Source: Oxytricha trifallax (lineage: Eukaryota > Ciliophora > Spirotrichea > Sporadotrichida > Oxytrichidae). From it: a stretch of DNA of 64,000 nt. The stretch covers positions 1 through 64,000 of the forward strand of contig ARYC01017435.1 in assembly GCA_000711775.1 (NCBI GenBank), read 5' to 3'. Below the pieces are notes generated by a model. The model saw nothing but the letters and a program-made list of their open reading frames with translations. It searched no databases and had not been told where the DNA came from. A program made the position numbers and the translations under genes. Shown here in pieces: positions 9,621 to 22,196 of the stretch; the first letter of the stretch is position 1; each line of letters starts with the position of its first letter.

Positions 9621-11796
9621 ATAAAACCGATAAGAAATTATAATCACAAAATTTTTATCAAGTTAGAGATATGAAATAATTATTATATCAATGATTAATT
9701 ATTTAATCTACAATTAAAAAAGAATTTTCTTGGCCTCTTGGAAATTGTTTTGCCTATAATTTTTTCTATATATAATTTCTTGTGAATTTTGTGAGTATTA
9801 CATTTTATTTTATGCTTTTAGATTAAATGACTGTTAAGGGATTTTGGAAATCCTCATTAGAATTTTCAAATGATTTTATCTCATCTATAGCATATAGTAC
9901 ATATAAATAGAGCAAGATATAAATAAAAAGAGTTATTATTAAAATAAGTCAATTTGATAAGTAAGAAAAATAATCATGAGTTTGGGTTTCTATGGTTAAT
10001 AAATATATAGAAATCGAAATATATTAAAAGATAGAGCTATATATTGTTTTTCTTAATATTTTTAATAAGCAAAGTTATTTAAAGCTTCAAGATATTTTTT
10101 TTAAGATATATTATTAATTAAAAAAATTAAAGAGATTTATAGTGTAGGAAACTTCCCTAAAATATTTTGTTAATCATAACATTCGCAAGACTCCTCTCCT
10201 CAAATTTAAGCATATATAAATTTCGTAGAAAATAAAAATTAGTTTAGAATTTTTTTAAATAAATAATGAGCAAATTACTAAAATAATTTGGATTAAAAAA
10301 TTAAGGAATTCATAGAAGCAGGATAGTTTTTTAATTAATTGAATAATTTATAATAAGTTTTAATGTAAAGATAATGAGTAAAAATTATATGGTCAATAAA
10401 AGTAATTAATTTAATCCAAAAATATGTTCTTGCAAAGATATATGTTAAAGAAATCAAATAGCTTAAAAGATTATTTTTTATTTTAAAATATTTTATTTTT
10501 CTTTTTTAAAAGCAGCATTTTCTTGCAATAACTAATCGATGACAGAGATGCAATAAGTGCTGTGCAAACAGTAAAAGAATCCGCAAATGGCAATTTCTGA
10601 TTTGAAATCTGAATCTCAAATATATTTATTTCCAATTAATTAAGTTAAAAATTAAAATATAACTATGACTCAAACCTAAAATCTTTTTTCAAATATATTT
10701 AAATAATAATTGAAAGATATTACCAATTTATAAAATATTTTAATCTTATTATGGAATACTTTTTTTAAAACTTTTTATAAAATATAATTTGGTATCTTAG
10801 GTAATTAATTTATTTAGTGTTAATAGAAAACATAAATCTAAATTGATATATAACAAGCAAAGAAACTAATTTAATAAAATTTTCTTTATAAGTTTAGGGG
10901 AACATCATTACTTTTATTAATGTATTATAAGAAAAAGTATAAAATAATCTCATTAATTTAGATATGTTAAAAATATTATTTTTCAAGATTTAACCATAAG
11001 AATTGTTTATGCATTCGCAAATTGCAGAGCTAATCCTTAATATTTTTGAAAACCTTTGTAAAACCCATAAGTTTATTGAAATTAGAATAAAATAATTAAA
11101 ATCAAATTATATTTAATTGAATTCAAAATATTAGATTTAATGTCGAAACTCCATAGGCAATTAATTTTCTCAGTTTTAAGTGAGAAAATTGTGGGGATCT
11201 TTTCTATACCTTTTATAATATATAATCTTTATCCATGTCATGCACATATTTTGAATATCAGGTGACAACAAAAATATTAACTGATTCGGCCATTATCTGC
11301 TAAATAATAACTAATTCAGCTTTATTTTTTTATACTTATATAACAAATGTAATTAAAGAAATTTGAATAGTTACCAAAAGAAATTTACCCTTATCATCTT
11401 TACTTTCAATAAGACTGTTTTTGTTAATAATGAGATTTAAATATTCTTATTCTTATCTGATTTATCTTCTCGTAGCTTTATTCAAGTTACTTATTATAAA
11501 CTTTATTTCTACGTTTAATTGTGGAAATTTGTAGTTGTTGACATTAGTTAAGCATAAATCATATTTATCTAGTAGTCTAATAATTACTTAAATATCAAAA
11601 TTTATAATCAAAAAAATTAAAATCAACAAAGTGAAATTAGATTAAATTTAATTTTTACAACGTAAATTATTTCGGTTTCACTCTCTTATATATTTTTCGC
11701 TTTCTGGTGTTTATTAGAAGTATAAGGTCAACATGAGAAATATATACACTGAAATTATAATCATAAATATTTTAATTAAGATAATTTCAATATTGT
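9621..11796. other. AT-rich DNA with one candidate MDS
   Basis: Mostly AT-rich. About 10510-10602 (+) reads FLQQLIDDRDAISAVQTVKE then SANGNF and TGA, which has protein-like composition and may be a short MDS or exon end. A second weak piece lies near 10990-11035 (+). The rest shows nothing I can support. Confidence 0.35.
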
Positions 11797-12183
11797 AGGA
11801 ATACACTCAAATTTGGGAAAATAATTAAAAAATTAAATTAATTAAAAATTAAAATTATGGGAGTTATCGATTTCAAAGTAGATCCCCGCAATTTAAGCTG
11901 GACTTTACTATTGGCAATCTTCCTGAATCATCCCAAGAAGCGAGATAATTTGAATTTGAACTAACTTTCAAAAATATTATAATGGGTTTTTCTCGCTTGG
12001 TAGAAGAGATATAATCATTATAACAATAACAACCACTCTCTCATTTTAAATGCGCTATCCAGAGAGTATAATTTTGCCAAGGTTTGAAAACATCTTCCAA
12101 AAACATAACTGAAGATATTTATTAATTAATTAATTTGAATTTTTATTAATTTTTACCAAATCGAAGGTTTTCCTACAATATTA
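11797..12183. mobile_element. Foldback MITE, copy 1 (diverged)
   Basis: Begins ATTGTAGGAATACACTC and ends with the reverse complement form CCTACAAT near 12180. It carries the family core CTGGACTTTACTATTGG. Arms are imperfect. Related copies: 36444-36861, 60826-61253, 63646-64000. Confidence 0.6.
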
Positions 12184-13490
12184 ATTTGATTTATAATTTT
12201 GACTGCCCAAGATAAACGGAAGCTTTAATCAATTCCTTGTTTGCTTAACTAATAGCTCTTAAGTATTTGAGAAACTATCATTACAACTACGCATTCGATA
12301 TAGTAAATAACTGCAAACTAGAGCACTTACTTGTGCTTAACTTTCTTATACTCAGATTCTAGTTAACTGCTTTTAAATTTTTGGGAGAAGCAATAACCAT
12401 CGAATGAGGAGTAAATAATAAATCTTATGATTTAAAAATAGATATTTTTCTCAAATTAAATCACATAAATAAAATTAATATATTCATCTTAATGATTGTA
12501 ATATAATAAAATATTAATACCAGACTTTGAAAATAAAAATAGAGTATATTTCTAGTTAAATATCAGTTTTTTAAGTAAGATATAACCTAATTTATTCGGT
12601 ATAAATAATAAATCAGAAATATTTCTAATCATATAACTAATTTAATGTAAAGAGGAGTACAAGCTTTTTATTAATTACTTTAATCCCTCATTAATAAAAA
12701 AGAATATAAACTTTATTTTTAATTTTAAATCTACATTAATCATCTCGTCCTCTTCTTTGTTTATACGTGGAATTTTATTTTCATCATAAAAATATATATT
12801 AATATATAGATATTATTTTTTATTATAAATCATTTGAGATTATTTCATTATTTAAGGAGCAATCAAAAGGAACAAAGCTAGAATAGCTCTTCTCTAAATT
12901 ATAAAAAATTAAATATATACTAGCTTAATTTAACTTTAAAATTTAATAATAAATTCTATATAATACTATTTTTAAATTATTACTTATTTCAAAGTCATTT
13001 TAAAAGCCTTTGTCAGAAGGTTTAAAAGAATCCCCCATTATTTCATTAAGAGCCTACTTTCGTTATTGCAACAGATAATTAAAAAGGATTATAAATATTA
13101 ATTCTATGCAATATTTATGAAAGCTTATAATTATTTAAATAAAGAAAATGTTAATCTTTTCATTTATTTTATCGATTAAATAAATTATAATTATATTCAA
13201 GTATAATTCTATAAATCAATGAAGCCATAAATTATAGGGTAATTATTATTTGCACTTTTATAATAAAACGATTTAATTATAAAATTAGTTAAGTTCTTAA
13301 TTTTTAAATTATAAGAATATTTTTCAGAAAAATTATGTCAATTTCAATACAAATTTCTTCTACTCAATCCATTTTCTTAGTCAAATCTTAGCATATTTCT
13401 ATTTTAGTTTTTTTGTATTTTTGAGGAGCTGATATCGCTTTTACTTTATTACTATCAATTTAATTCTATTTTAAAAAATATTTTTTAAAT
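12184..13490. other. AT-rich DNA with two candidate MDSs
   Basis: About 12225-12415 (+) gives a helical-looking frame with NYAFDIVNNCKLEHLLVLNF before a TGA. About 13006-13090 (+) gives KAFVRRFKRIPHYFIKSLLS. Both stand out from AT-rich surroundings but are short and unassigned. Confidence 0.3.
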
Positions 13491-13796
13491 ATTATTGGGG
13501 GGGGGAAGTTTCCTTTACATAAAGAAATGTAATTTTGATGAATCTGTTTTGCTAAATTAAATATTCAGTAGCTCTCGAATCTTTATAAATATTTTGATAT
13601 TTTACAAAATTATAATAATTAATTAGTACGATTAGTTTTTGTTGTTTCTAATTTTTAATGAAACAAGTGATAATTGTAAACCTAGAAAATTTATAAAATA
13701 ATAAAAGTTATTTTATATAGGGGAAGAAGAATTGAAGAAGTGATTAATATTCTATTTAAAATTTCAATGTTTGTTCAGAAAAACTCCCCCCATTAT
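13491..13796. mobile_element. Candidate short element with G-rich inverted ends
   Basis: The left end has a run of nine G followed by AAGTTTCCTT; the right end reads ACTCCCCCCATTATT, roughly its reverse complement. About 300 bp, no coding. The ends resemble those at 8107-8606. Confidence 0.35.
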
Positions 13797-14090
13797 TTTA
13801 GAAGTTTAAATAATAATTTTTTATTTTGCACATATTTTAATGTTTGCCTTATTTATTGAAAATAAAATTTATAAAAAATAAAAAATTATACTATATATGC
13901 AATAATCGTGTTATCTCATAAGAATATATATTACTAATATTGATAAAATACTAATTGATTTGCATATAATAATTAAAAATTGAAATTATGTTCGTCTAAT
14001 TATTGAATATCTAAAAAATAATTACTTAGACGAGACCTTAGAAAACATGAATGTAAAATTAATTTCGTTACAATTTAAATTAAGATTAAG

Positions 14091-15070
14091 TAAGGTATAA
14101 TTTTTGAATTGAGAGTCATTATGAATTTAATAAATACAAAAGTGTGAAGTATAATAACGAAATTATTAATTAATTAAACGATAAGCTTGAAAGTTATTAG
14201 GGTTTCTCTCTGTCTCCATTTCTAGGTTTTGCAATTTTATCATAATCATTTCTGATACTTGCTTCTGTGTGATATTTGATCTGTATTTCGTTAACTACAT
14301 GTTACGGTGATGCTACTAGTCTCACAATATAATGAACAAACTGTAAATCTCAGTAAGCTGTATGTATATTCGTGCGTTATCGAATTATATGCCAATAATT
14401 CCGTGTATTACAGTAAACTGCAACCACTCTTAAATCTCTGTAAATAACATTAAAATAATTCAAAATATATAAAAATACATATTATTTGTTGGTACTGTTG
14501 AATATCATACTCTTAATTTCAGAAACTTTTTTACATATTTAGCTAAAATTAAAAGACTTTTCTCTAAAATGAATTCTCTAATAAGAAATTGGTTTCTGCA
14601 AAAGCAGAAACGTTTTAGCTAAATATGTGAAAAAGTTTCTGAAATTAAGAGTATGATATTCAACAGTACCAACAAATAATATGTATTTTTATATATTTTG
14701 AATTATTTTACTGTTATTTACAGAGATTTAAGAGTGGTTGCAGTATACTGTAATACACGGAATTATTGGCATATAATTCGATAACGCACGAATATACATA
14801 CAGCTTACTGAGATTTACAGTTTGTTCATTATATTGTGAGACTAGTAGCATCACCGTAACATGTAGTTAACGAAATACAGATCAAATATCACACAGAAGC
14901 AAGTATCAGAAATGATTATGATAAAATTGCAAAACCTAGAAATGGAGACAGGGAGAAACCCTAATAACTTTCAAGCTTATCGTTTAATTAATTAATAATT
15001 TCGTTATTATACTTCACACTTTTGTATTTATTAAATTCATAATGACTCTCAATTCAAAAATTATACCTTA
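14091..15070. repeat. 980-bp palindrome (foldback element)
   Basis: Arms 14091-14549 and about 14613-15070 are near-identical inverted copies of about 458 bp, starting AAGGTATAATTTTTGAATTG. The loop of about 63 bp itself contains a small hairpin (GTTTCTGC/GCAGAAAC). No coding potential. High identity implies recent formation or gene conversion between arms. Confidence 0.9.
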
Positions 15071-15796
15071 TCTATACCCACCTAACACTTATATAAATTT
15101 ATTAATACTAAATTATTATTATAATTGAAACATACAAATCTGGCTTATATTCTTTCATAATTTAAGAATAAATTAATTATTATTATTATTTATATTGATA
15201 TCAAGATTCAATAAGTATTAAATTATTGGTATATAATTGAATAATTTATAAGTTCATGAAATTCAAAATAAAATAGACATATAAATAATTAATAATGGGA
15301 TAAATTAAGCAATTAAAAATAGTATAAATTTAATTATTTGTTCTTAATCATTTAATTATAGTATTAACTTTATTAGCAATTACAAAAAAAATGTATGTTC
15401 AATAATTTAATTGTTTCATAATAATTTTAGTTTATTAAAAACTAAATTAATATTATTATATCAATAATCCTCAAATTAAATTTATTAAATATATATTAAT
15501 TATTTATTCTTGTTATAGCTTGCTTTTTATATAAATTTATTAATGGTAATATTTAATTTAAATTTAAATTTTATTATAAATATAATAATTGAATTTTTGT
15601 ATACAATAAAAAAAATGCTCCATTAATGCAATAGTATATATCATTTTGAAATAAAAGAAGGTATAAAAATAATAAGTAAGTTCAGTATTATGTCTTTTTA
15701 TATTAATGTCTATAAAAGATTGTAAAATTCTGGAGAAAAGAATTACAAATACAAACCAATTTATTTCATTTATTAATATTTTCAAATACACATTAT

Positions 15797-17596
15797 TCAC
15801 TTCTTGGACTCTTAAGTTATTTCCTTGGTAATGGGCTCTTCAAAGTCTGGGAACTATTTAGACAGCTTTCACTGTTTGATATCAGCGTCTAAGGGTGCGA
15901 TGTGCTTGATATGCCAGGGCTTAAGCATCTGAACTTCAGAGCTTGGGCAGTGAGGAATATCAGGGAGCACGCCTTGTACAGGTTCAAGAAATAGTCCAAT
16001 ATCTGATACTCTCGATCATGTTCTTCAGCAACTCAAGCTTTGTGTCTCTGACGCCTTCAATCGCTTTGGCTTCGGGCCCTTTTACCCTATGATGTTACGA
16101 ACAGCTTTTGCCTCAATCTCTCTGCGACTGCCACGTAGCCTCCTTTGCATTAAAAATATCGAGATAAGCTGTTTTAGAGGCGACATTTTAGAAAAGTCAA
16201 AAGCAAATTTTATAAATCAGTATTGCAATCGAAATGGGGGGGTAAACGGCATCGTGGTGAGCAACCAGTAATACCACTCGACGCAGGTAGGGTTAATCTC
16301 ATGAGGTGGAATTTCCGACTTAGACAAGTGGTCCAAGGGCCGAGGTAATTGAAGATCAACCTTTCAAAAAAGGTCTTTGAGTATCCCATAATATACTTTG
16401 ACATTCTGAAAAATCATTTTTTATAAGACATTCTAAAGGCACAGGTGAAGGCGGCTATTAAAGCACGTAGGTACCCCGACTAGAGCCATCACATGTCCAT
16501 TCACGATATTTGCACAGCTAGGTCTTTGATATACTCGGTCAGCTGTTGCCTCACGACGCCTTGGTGAGTGAGTGCTTTCACCCTGAAGTTGTTGCTCCTT
16601 TCCTTTAGTATCTAGGACACATTCTTAAATCTCATAGAGTAGGGAGCTTAGCGGAATCACATTTGCACTAATATAATTATAGTAATTCATTAGATATTTC
16701 TTTTAAAGAGGGACAAGAATCCTGAGCAGCTTCAATATCTGCTAATGAGATAGGATCAGTTGTAGCTAGAGTGTGACTATTGTTAGCATAATTATTCATG
16801 ATAAATACAGCAAGGATGTTATCGTCAACATTGATTTTAATGAAGTCAGTAGTGGATAATTGAACTCTCCAGATATATTGTTATCATAAGTGAACGCAAG
16901 CTTAATGCTATCATCAATAATTGTTTCAATATCTGCTTGTCGAAAAGTGAGAAAATTCACTTAGTTTTCATAGAGGACGGCTCTAATCTTGGTGATGGTC
17001 ATGACAACATATGATATCAAAGGAACATCTCCAACAGTTTGTATCCTGTAATAGTCGTAACCAAGGATTACAGTTGAGTCTTCTGGGTTTACTACCTTAA
17101 AGAGCTCATTTCATGGAGCAAAAGTTTTGATCAAAATTTTTTCTTCAGAAACTAAAGAGGTAAGTTCTGGGTACCTATATGAACTCTATTTACAAGGAGG
17201 AGGACATGTGTTTTTTTTATCGTGCTTCGTCTGATTAAGTTGTTAAATAGGTAATAAAAAGGGCCTCTTCTCTCACCTTGGGCACGCCTATTAACAGCTC
17301 TGATTACTTAGAAATGATCTGACACAAGTTCTAGACCTCCAATAGGAGTCCAAGCCATTCTTTCTTGGCGTCTTTAACGCAAACTCCACTCGCCGCTTTA
17401 CAACATGCGCTCGATCACCCTCTATATCGAGGAACAAGTATTGATAGACGATGTGCGGTTCGGAGAGGATCCCCATGATCTCTGCAATGTTCTCGGTCTG
17501 CATCTCCGACGTTAGCACAGAGGGCGAAAGCTACAAAAATAGTGAGGTTGAGGGCTGCTCGAGGTGGTCCAGGTAGTGCTGATAAAGCTAGGTCAT
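15797..17596 (-). pseudogene. Decayed minus-strand gene, family not recognised
   Basis: Starts MTQLYQHYLDHLEQ at ATG 17594-17596; GC content is higher than the flanks. Coding-like protein runs through several frames: EIMGILSEPHIVYQYLFLDI and HVVKRRVEFALK (17500-17380), FQVIRAVNRRAQGER (near 17290), STVILGYDYYRIQTVGDVPL (near 17070), DFIKINVDDNILAVFIMNN (near 16830), VSQILKERSNNFRVKALTHQ (near 16600), and an end LSKQFPDFEEPITKEITQ before TGA 15797-15799. Multiple frame changes and in-frame TGAs occur without AT-rich inserts, so this is more likely a dying gene than an MDS array. Overall helical, roughly 600 residues if whole. I cannot name it. Confidence 0.5.
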
Positions 17597-18489
17597 CGAA
17601 TGTTTGTGTACTGGCTGTTATAAATAAATATAATTATATTAAGTTCCTTAAATTCTATACTTTATAATTTGTTAGGTTGATGATTTTCTAATTTAGGCCT
17701 AAATATATGAGTTCTTATTTATTGAAACTCTTAAGATACCAAATCTCTATAATAATATTAAATTTAAATTTGAATTTAACTTATCATAATCTCCTATTTA
17801 AATTCAATTTACACTTTTATTTATAAAAAATGTAGTATAAACATTAATATATTTAAAGTTCTAATTTTACATAATGTATTAAAAAAATTATTACATAAGT
17901 TTAATATTTCATTGAAAGCAAAATAATATGAATATTATATATTTTAACTTTTCTAATTCATCAGAATAATAACAATATATATTAATACCAACCAATACAC
18001 CTTATGTATTTAAAGAAAAAGTCAAATTTTGATAAAAATATATTTTTTTAAAAAATAAACTTTGAAAGAATTGTTTTATATTTATAAATTTATATTATTA
18101 TTTGTATTTCTTATTTTACCAGCTTCCTAGAAATAACTCAATTTTTGTTTATAAATATAAGAATTAAGATATCAAAATAGAAAATCAATTGTTAAAATTG
18201 AAAATAATTGATTTTTCTAATTTATACAGTAAAAATTGAATTATAAAAAAAGAACATAAATTTCTCTATATAAATTTAACTAATGAATACTTAAAAAACG
18301 AGATCAGTTTCTTATATTAAAAGTTAGTATTATTTGAGATATTTAGTTGCCTATGTTTTCATCAATTGAATGCAAATACTTTAAAATATAATAATTAAAA
18401 AAAAGAAAATTTTATTTATAATTAAATGCCCAGATGAAGCAACTTGCCTGGACCAAATTTAAGGCGATAGATACAAAATTAATATTCTT
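17597..18489. other. AT-rich DNA, nothing recognised
   Basis: No convincing coding island. Long A and T runs and TAAATTTAAATTT-type repeats. Confidence 0.5.
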
Positions 18490-18499
18490 ATTTGAATTA

Positions 18500-19397
18500 T
18501 TATTAACGATAAAATACATAAAAATAGGAGAAATAGAGAAATTATAATCTAGAATGAAACTTGATAAATTATAATTTGCATTAATTTGATAATTTACAAA
18601 TTCTCTTTGATATTATGAAGGTTGAATATACAAGTGTTTAATATATTAGTGATGTAGTCTTAAAATTTATTGATACGAGTTAGATATATAATTTATTTCA
18701 GATTTCAAAGTTTGCGATGAGTGGTCTGAATGAATAGTTGAAGAGTATTTGCATGGAAATGATTGATTTTGATAGAGTAATACAATTTAACTACCCTTAA
18801 GCTGCTACTTTTACTTGCTTTTGAATCATGATAAAAATTAGCACTAGCCAATCTCATCCTGCAATAAATGCAGTTGCCAAAGTAGCAAAGTAATTTAATT
18901 GTTGGATTAGGTTTACACTACTGGAGAAAGCTGCATTATTTCTCTCAGATTTTTGTCGATCTAAAGTCTCAACTGTGTGACCTAAAGCAATCGTTATTAT
19001 CTATAATCATATTCTTAGTATTCCTTTAAGTATACAGTTAAAATTAAAGTTGAGCATGATTGTTTAAGTTTTTGTATTAGTTACCTACCTTTGATTTTAG
19101 CAGCTCATTTTCTGAATCAAGCAAAATAACTTGTTCCTTGAGAGTCTCGTACTCTTGCTTTCTTTTAATTCTGAAGCGGAATGCGCTAACTTAGTTTTGC
19201 ATTAATCTATTTATAAAGAAATGATATTGATTATGAGTTCATCTTTGGCATATATATTATATTTATTTTTAAACCACTGCATGTTAAACTTAGATTGGAG
19301 AAGCTGCAAATAAATGACAGTTATAGCATAATAAATTCATTCTAGATTAAACTTTCTCTATTTCTCCTATTTTATATGTATTTTATCAATAATTAAA
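18500..19397. repeat. Pair of inverted ~55-bp repeats flanking the bZIP locus
   Basis: About 19340-19395 contains CTCTATTTCTCCTATTTTAT, and about 18505-18562 carries its reverse complement with few differences. They bracket the bZIP coding island at 18826-19213. They may be ends of an older element or of an IES; no further terminal structure is visible. Confidence 0.4.
18826..19213 (-). CDS. bZIP transcription factor segment
   Basis: On the minus strand 19089-19213 encodes a basic region and the start of a leucine zipper: SAFRFRIKRKQEYETLKEQ followed by VILLDSENELLKSK. The SAxRxRxKRK basic motif and the heptad leucines are diagnostic. A GTAGGT...CTTTAG gap of 107 nt (18982-19088) looks like an intron; removing it continues the zipper as KSK-VTQLRLQIDKNLREI, ending at TGA 18826-18828. 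The first half of the basic region should be in an MDS elsewhere, since the frame to the right of 19213 loses coding character. Family role: sequence-specific DNA binding as a dimer in the nucleus. Whether the gap is an intron or an IES cannot be told from sequence alone. Confidence 0.75.
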
Positions 19398-19608
19398 ACA
19401 TATAATACTAAAAAGATTTATAGACACAAAATCTAACCCAAAAGTTCCATCGAAGTGACAGCCAAATAAATTCATAAAAATTAGTTTTATAATTATAGAA
19501 TTACTTTAATATTAATAGGAATAATTATAAAAAGATAGAAAATATTTTAATAAAGAATATTTTTGATAAACATCTGATAATAGATTTAATATAAAACATT
19601 TAAAATTT

Positions 19609-20093
19609 AAATGCCAATGGTGTCTCCATATACATATGAGTTAATTATAAAGCCAGTAAGTCCAAGGAAATATACTAACGATGCTATTCCAATTGTCAAA
19701 TATACCCACCTTGAATGCTTCTTGTAATGACGGTTCGCAACAGCAAACCCAAAGATTATTGCGTTTCCAAGTAGACTTGCTGCTTGGTAGAATCCAAGAA
19801 TTATTTAAAAATTATTCAAGTTCTAACCAAATAAAAGAGTTCATATATTGTATTGATTTATTTCTCACTATAATATTTAATAAGATAGACGAATGAGAAA
19901 CCCATGTAATGGAGGGAGCAACTTTCATTGCACTCTATTTGAGTATATCTGCGAATTCCGTTCCATGAACTTGTGAACAATGCATCGATAAGAACACCTG
20001 AGACGACAACTCCAATTATCATAGATATGAAACTAAAGACTGATGTTAATATGTACGCACAGGAATTTGGCTTGTTGTTAGGAACGTGATCTT
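19609..20093 (-). CDS. Multi-pass membrane protein, two MDSs split by an IES
   Basis: MDS 1 (about 19891-20093) encodes CAYILTSVFSFISMIIGVVV, a membrane segment, then ALFTSSWNGIRRYTQIECNE and SCSLHYMGFSF. MDS 2 (about 19612-19793) encodes YQAASLLGNAIIFGFAVANR, then RWVYLTIGIASLVYFLGLTG and an end near SYVYGDTIGI. This gives at least three membrane helices with a Cys-containing loop between the first two. The two parts are in different frames until DNA between the GAAT repeats (19790-19793 and 19891-19894) is removed; then GFSF-YQAAS reads through. The start upstream of 20093 is not visible. No named family. Confidence 0.65.
19790..19890. other. IES with GAAT pointer
   Basis: A 101-bp AT-rich stretch bounded by GAAT (one copy 19790-19793, the other 19891-19894). 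Deleting one pointer plus the spacer joins two membrane-protein segments in frame. This is the expected behaviour of a hypotrich internal eliminated sequence. Confidence 0.65.
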
Positions 20094-21480
20094 TATTTTA
20101 AATAAATTATTTATAAATTTCGAAAAATAATTATTTTTGTATTAAAATTTTGTATCAGTAGCCAAAAGATGATCGCTCTAGTTGATGATTTAATGGTATG
20201 CATAAAATATATAAAAATTCGATATGATAAATTATATATTTATATATTAATTTGCAGCGTCGTTGCTCATTTATAGATTCCTTATTTTAATATTATTATA
20301 ATCTATACAGATCACATTTAATATATCTAATATACCTCATTATAATTGATTCTGAGAAATATATCTTAATTAAATTGCAAAATTTATAATTAAAATCAAA
20401 ATTTCAAAATAAATTAATTGTGTAAGAATTTAAAATTTACACTTATTTTAAAGATAAATCAATAAAAATTAAAAATCTACTAATAATTAAATTTATGCTA
20501 GATTTAATTCATTGTAAGATTTTCTACGACAAATACAATAATTTCAATAAATTTGATTGAAATTTTATAATTATAAATTTTTTAATCATTTAAATTTTAC
20601 AATATAAAGCTAGGTAAAAGAAGGATTAGAATTCATATTAAGTGGGATATATATATATATAATTGATTAGAATTCTTAAGTACTAATTCTGATTAATTAA
20701 TTGATTTTTTAAAACTAAATATAGATTTTCAAATTATAAGAGCAATTACAAAGATTGTAAATTAAGAATTTACAATAATATATTATATTACAATAACTAT
20801 TTTAATAATCTAAATAATTTGCTAATTGATTATTAAATTAACAAATTTATAAATATGATTATTTTTTATTCATTAACATTGCTAAATCTAATTTAAAGAC
20901 CCTTTTAGTTTAGTTTTATACGTTATTAATTAAAAGTGGAATTATAATATTTGATTTTGATCAAATTAAGTTATAAAATAGTTATTTTCCCGCATATTTT
21001 TTTTAATTTTACAATTATATAGCTAATTAAAATATTATAAAATATTAAACTGTTTTAAAAATAAAAAATCATTTTCTTTAAATTTATTTCTAAAAAGATA
21101 ATTGGAGTATCAGTAATTACCAAATAATTCATAATATCTCTATATACTTTCAGTTTGATAACATTTTTTAAAGAATATTTTACTAATTTAATTTAAAATT
21201 AAAATAATAATTTATAAATTATTAAATCTATCTCATTAATGTTTGTTATATATCTATTGAATATTCATTTTAAATGTTAAAAATGCTCAATAATTTACAT
21301 TGATTTGATTTAGTTTTTACACTAAATTCAATTATTTAATTCATTGTAAAATATACTTTAAGTTTTCATTGATTAGTAATTTTTTGAGTAACAATAATAT
21401 ACAGCTAAATTTGTTATAATTAAAATAAATTAAGTTGTTATTTATGCAAAGTTTCAAAATATATATCTTAAAATATATCA
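20094..21480. other. AT-rich DNA, nothing recognised
   Basis: Extremely AT-rich with frequent AATTTA-type words. No coding island found on either strand. Confidence 0.55.
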
Positions 21481-21711
21481 GAGCAGATCCATCATTTATA
21501 GGTGAGCTTTTGAAGCAAACTTATTGGGATTTTGAGCTCTCTATTAAAACAAATAAAATATATTTTGAATTATGATGAAGATGATGATCATGAATTAGCT
21601 TATGGCAAGTGATATTAGAAATCTTGAAATAAAGATCTCTAGACTTAATTTTAATTATACATTTGTTTTAACTTTAGTACTACATATAATTTTTTATAAA
21701 ACGGCTGATCG

Positions 21712-22050
21712 CAACTTTAGAATTGCAGTAGACATTAAACCAAAGAGAGAAAACTGACGTCTCGCCACTTCTGCTGCAAAATAAGCATAATTTTAGAGGT
21801 CTTGTCCCTCAACAGCGCTAAACTCAAGTTACTGCTGGTCTAGTAAATGTGATGCTTATTGATCATTTGTTAGCAATACTTAAGAGAGTGGTAAAACTTG
21901 GCACTTCTGCGCCTATTTTTGTGAGCTGCACACCAACAATATGTGAAAACTTGGGACCATAATCCTCGCCTTGACCCAACCTTCACTTTGGTTCTGTTCA
22001 TAGACATCTTCTATATATCTGATTGCTTTCTTGATCTTCGAACCCTTCAT
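21712..22050 (-). CDS. Unidentified coding segment (MDS or fragment)
   Basis: From the ATG at 22048-22050 the minus strand reads MKGSKIKKAIRYIEDVYEQ, then VKARIMVPSFHILL and later QQLEFSAVEGQDLQ and ARRQFSLFGLMSTAI with no TGA. The opening is helical and basic. A competing frame (HIVGVQLTKIGAEVPSF) is open in the middle, so one frame change is possible. It lies downstream of the intact ORF at 22197-23678 and on the same strand, but across the (TAA)n tract. Function unknown. Confidence 0.45.
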
Positions 22051-22084
22051 GCCTATGTGCTAAAGATAAAACTAATATATAATT

Positions 22085-22087
<3 letters not shown>

Positions 22088-22120
<33 letters not shown>

Positions 22121-22196
22121 TAACTCGCATCGAGGGGTCAAGCCCCCCTGAGCATATCAATTAAGAAAGGACGATGTCCTTTTTGTTAAAGTTCCT
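22088..22196 (-). repeat. 3' hairpins and (TAA)n tract after the 493-residue ORF
   Basis: Reading on the minus strand from the stop codon: a hairpin AAAGGAC-ATC-GTCCTTT (about 22169-22185), a G-rich/C-rich hairpin AGGGGGGCTTGACCCCT (about 22134-22151), then a simple (TTA)n tract of about 35 bp (22088-22122). ORF, structured 3' region and short simple tail is the arrangement seen at the ends of some LINE-type retroposons; the tail position supports but does not prove that origin. Confidence 0.6.

Noticed and set aside
15564-15800. Standard-code minus-strand ORF of about 78 residues
   Set aside because: AT-rich composition dominated by Ile, Phe, Tyr and Lys; no conservation or islands on this stretch.
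22088-22122. CRISPR-like or tandem gene repeat
   Set aside because: A plain trinucleotide microsatellite; no spacer structure here or anywhere in the window.
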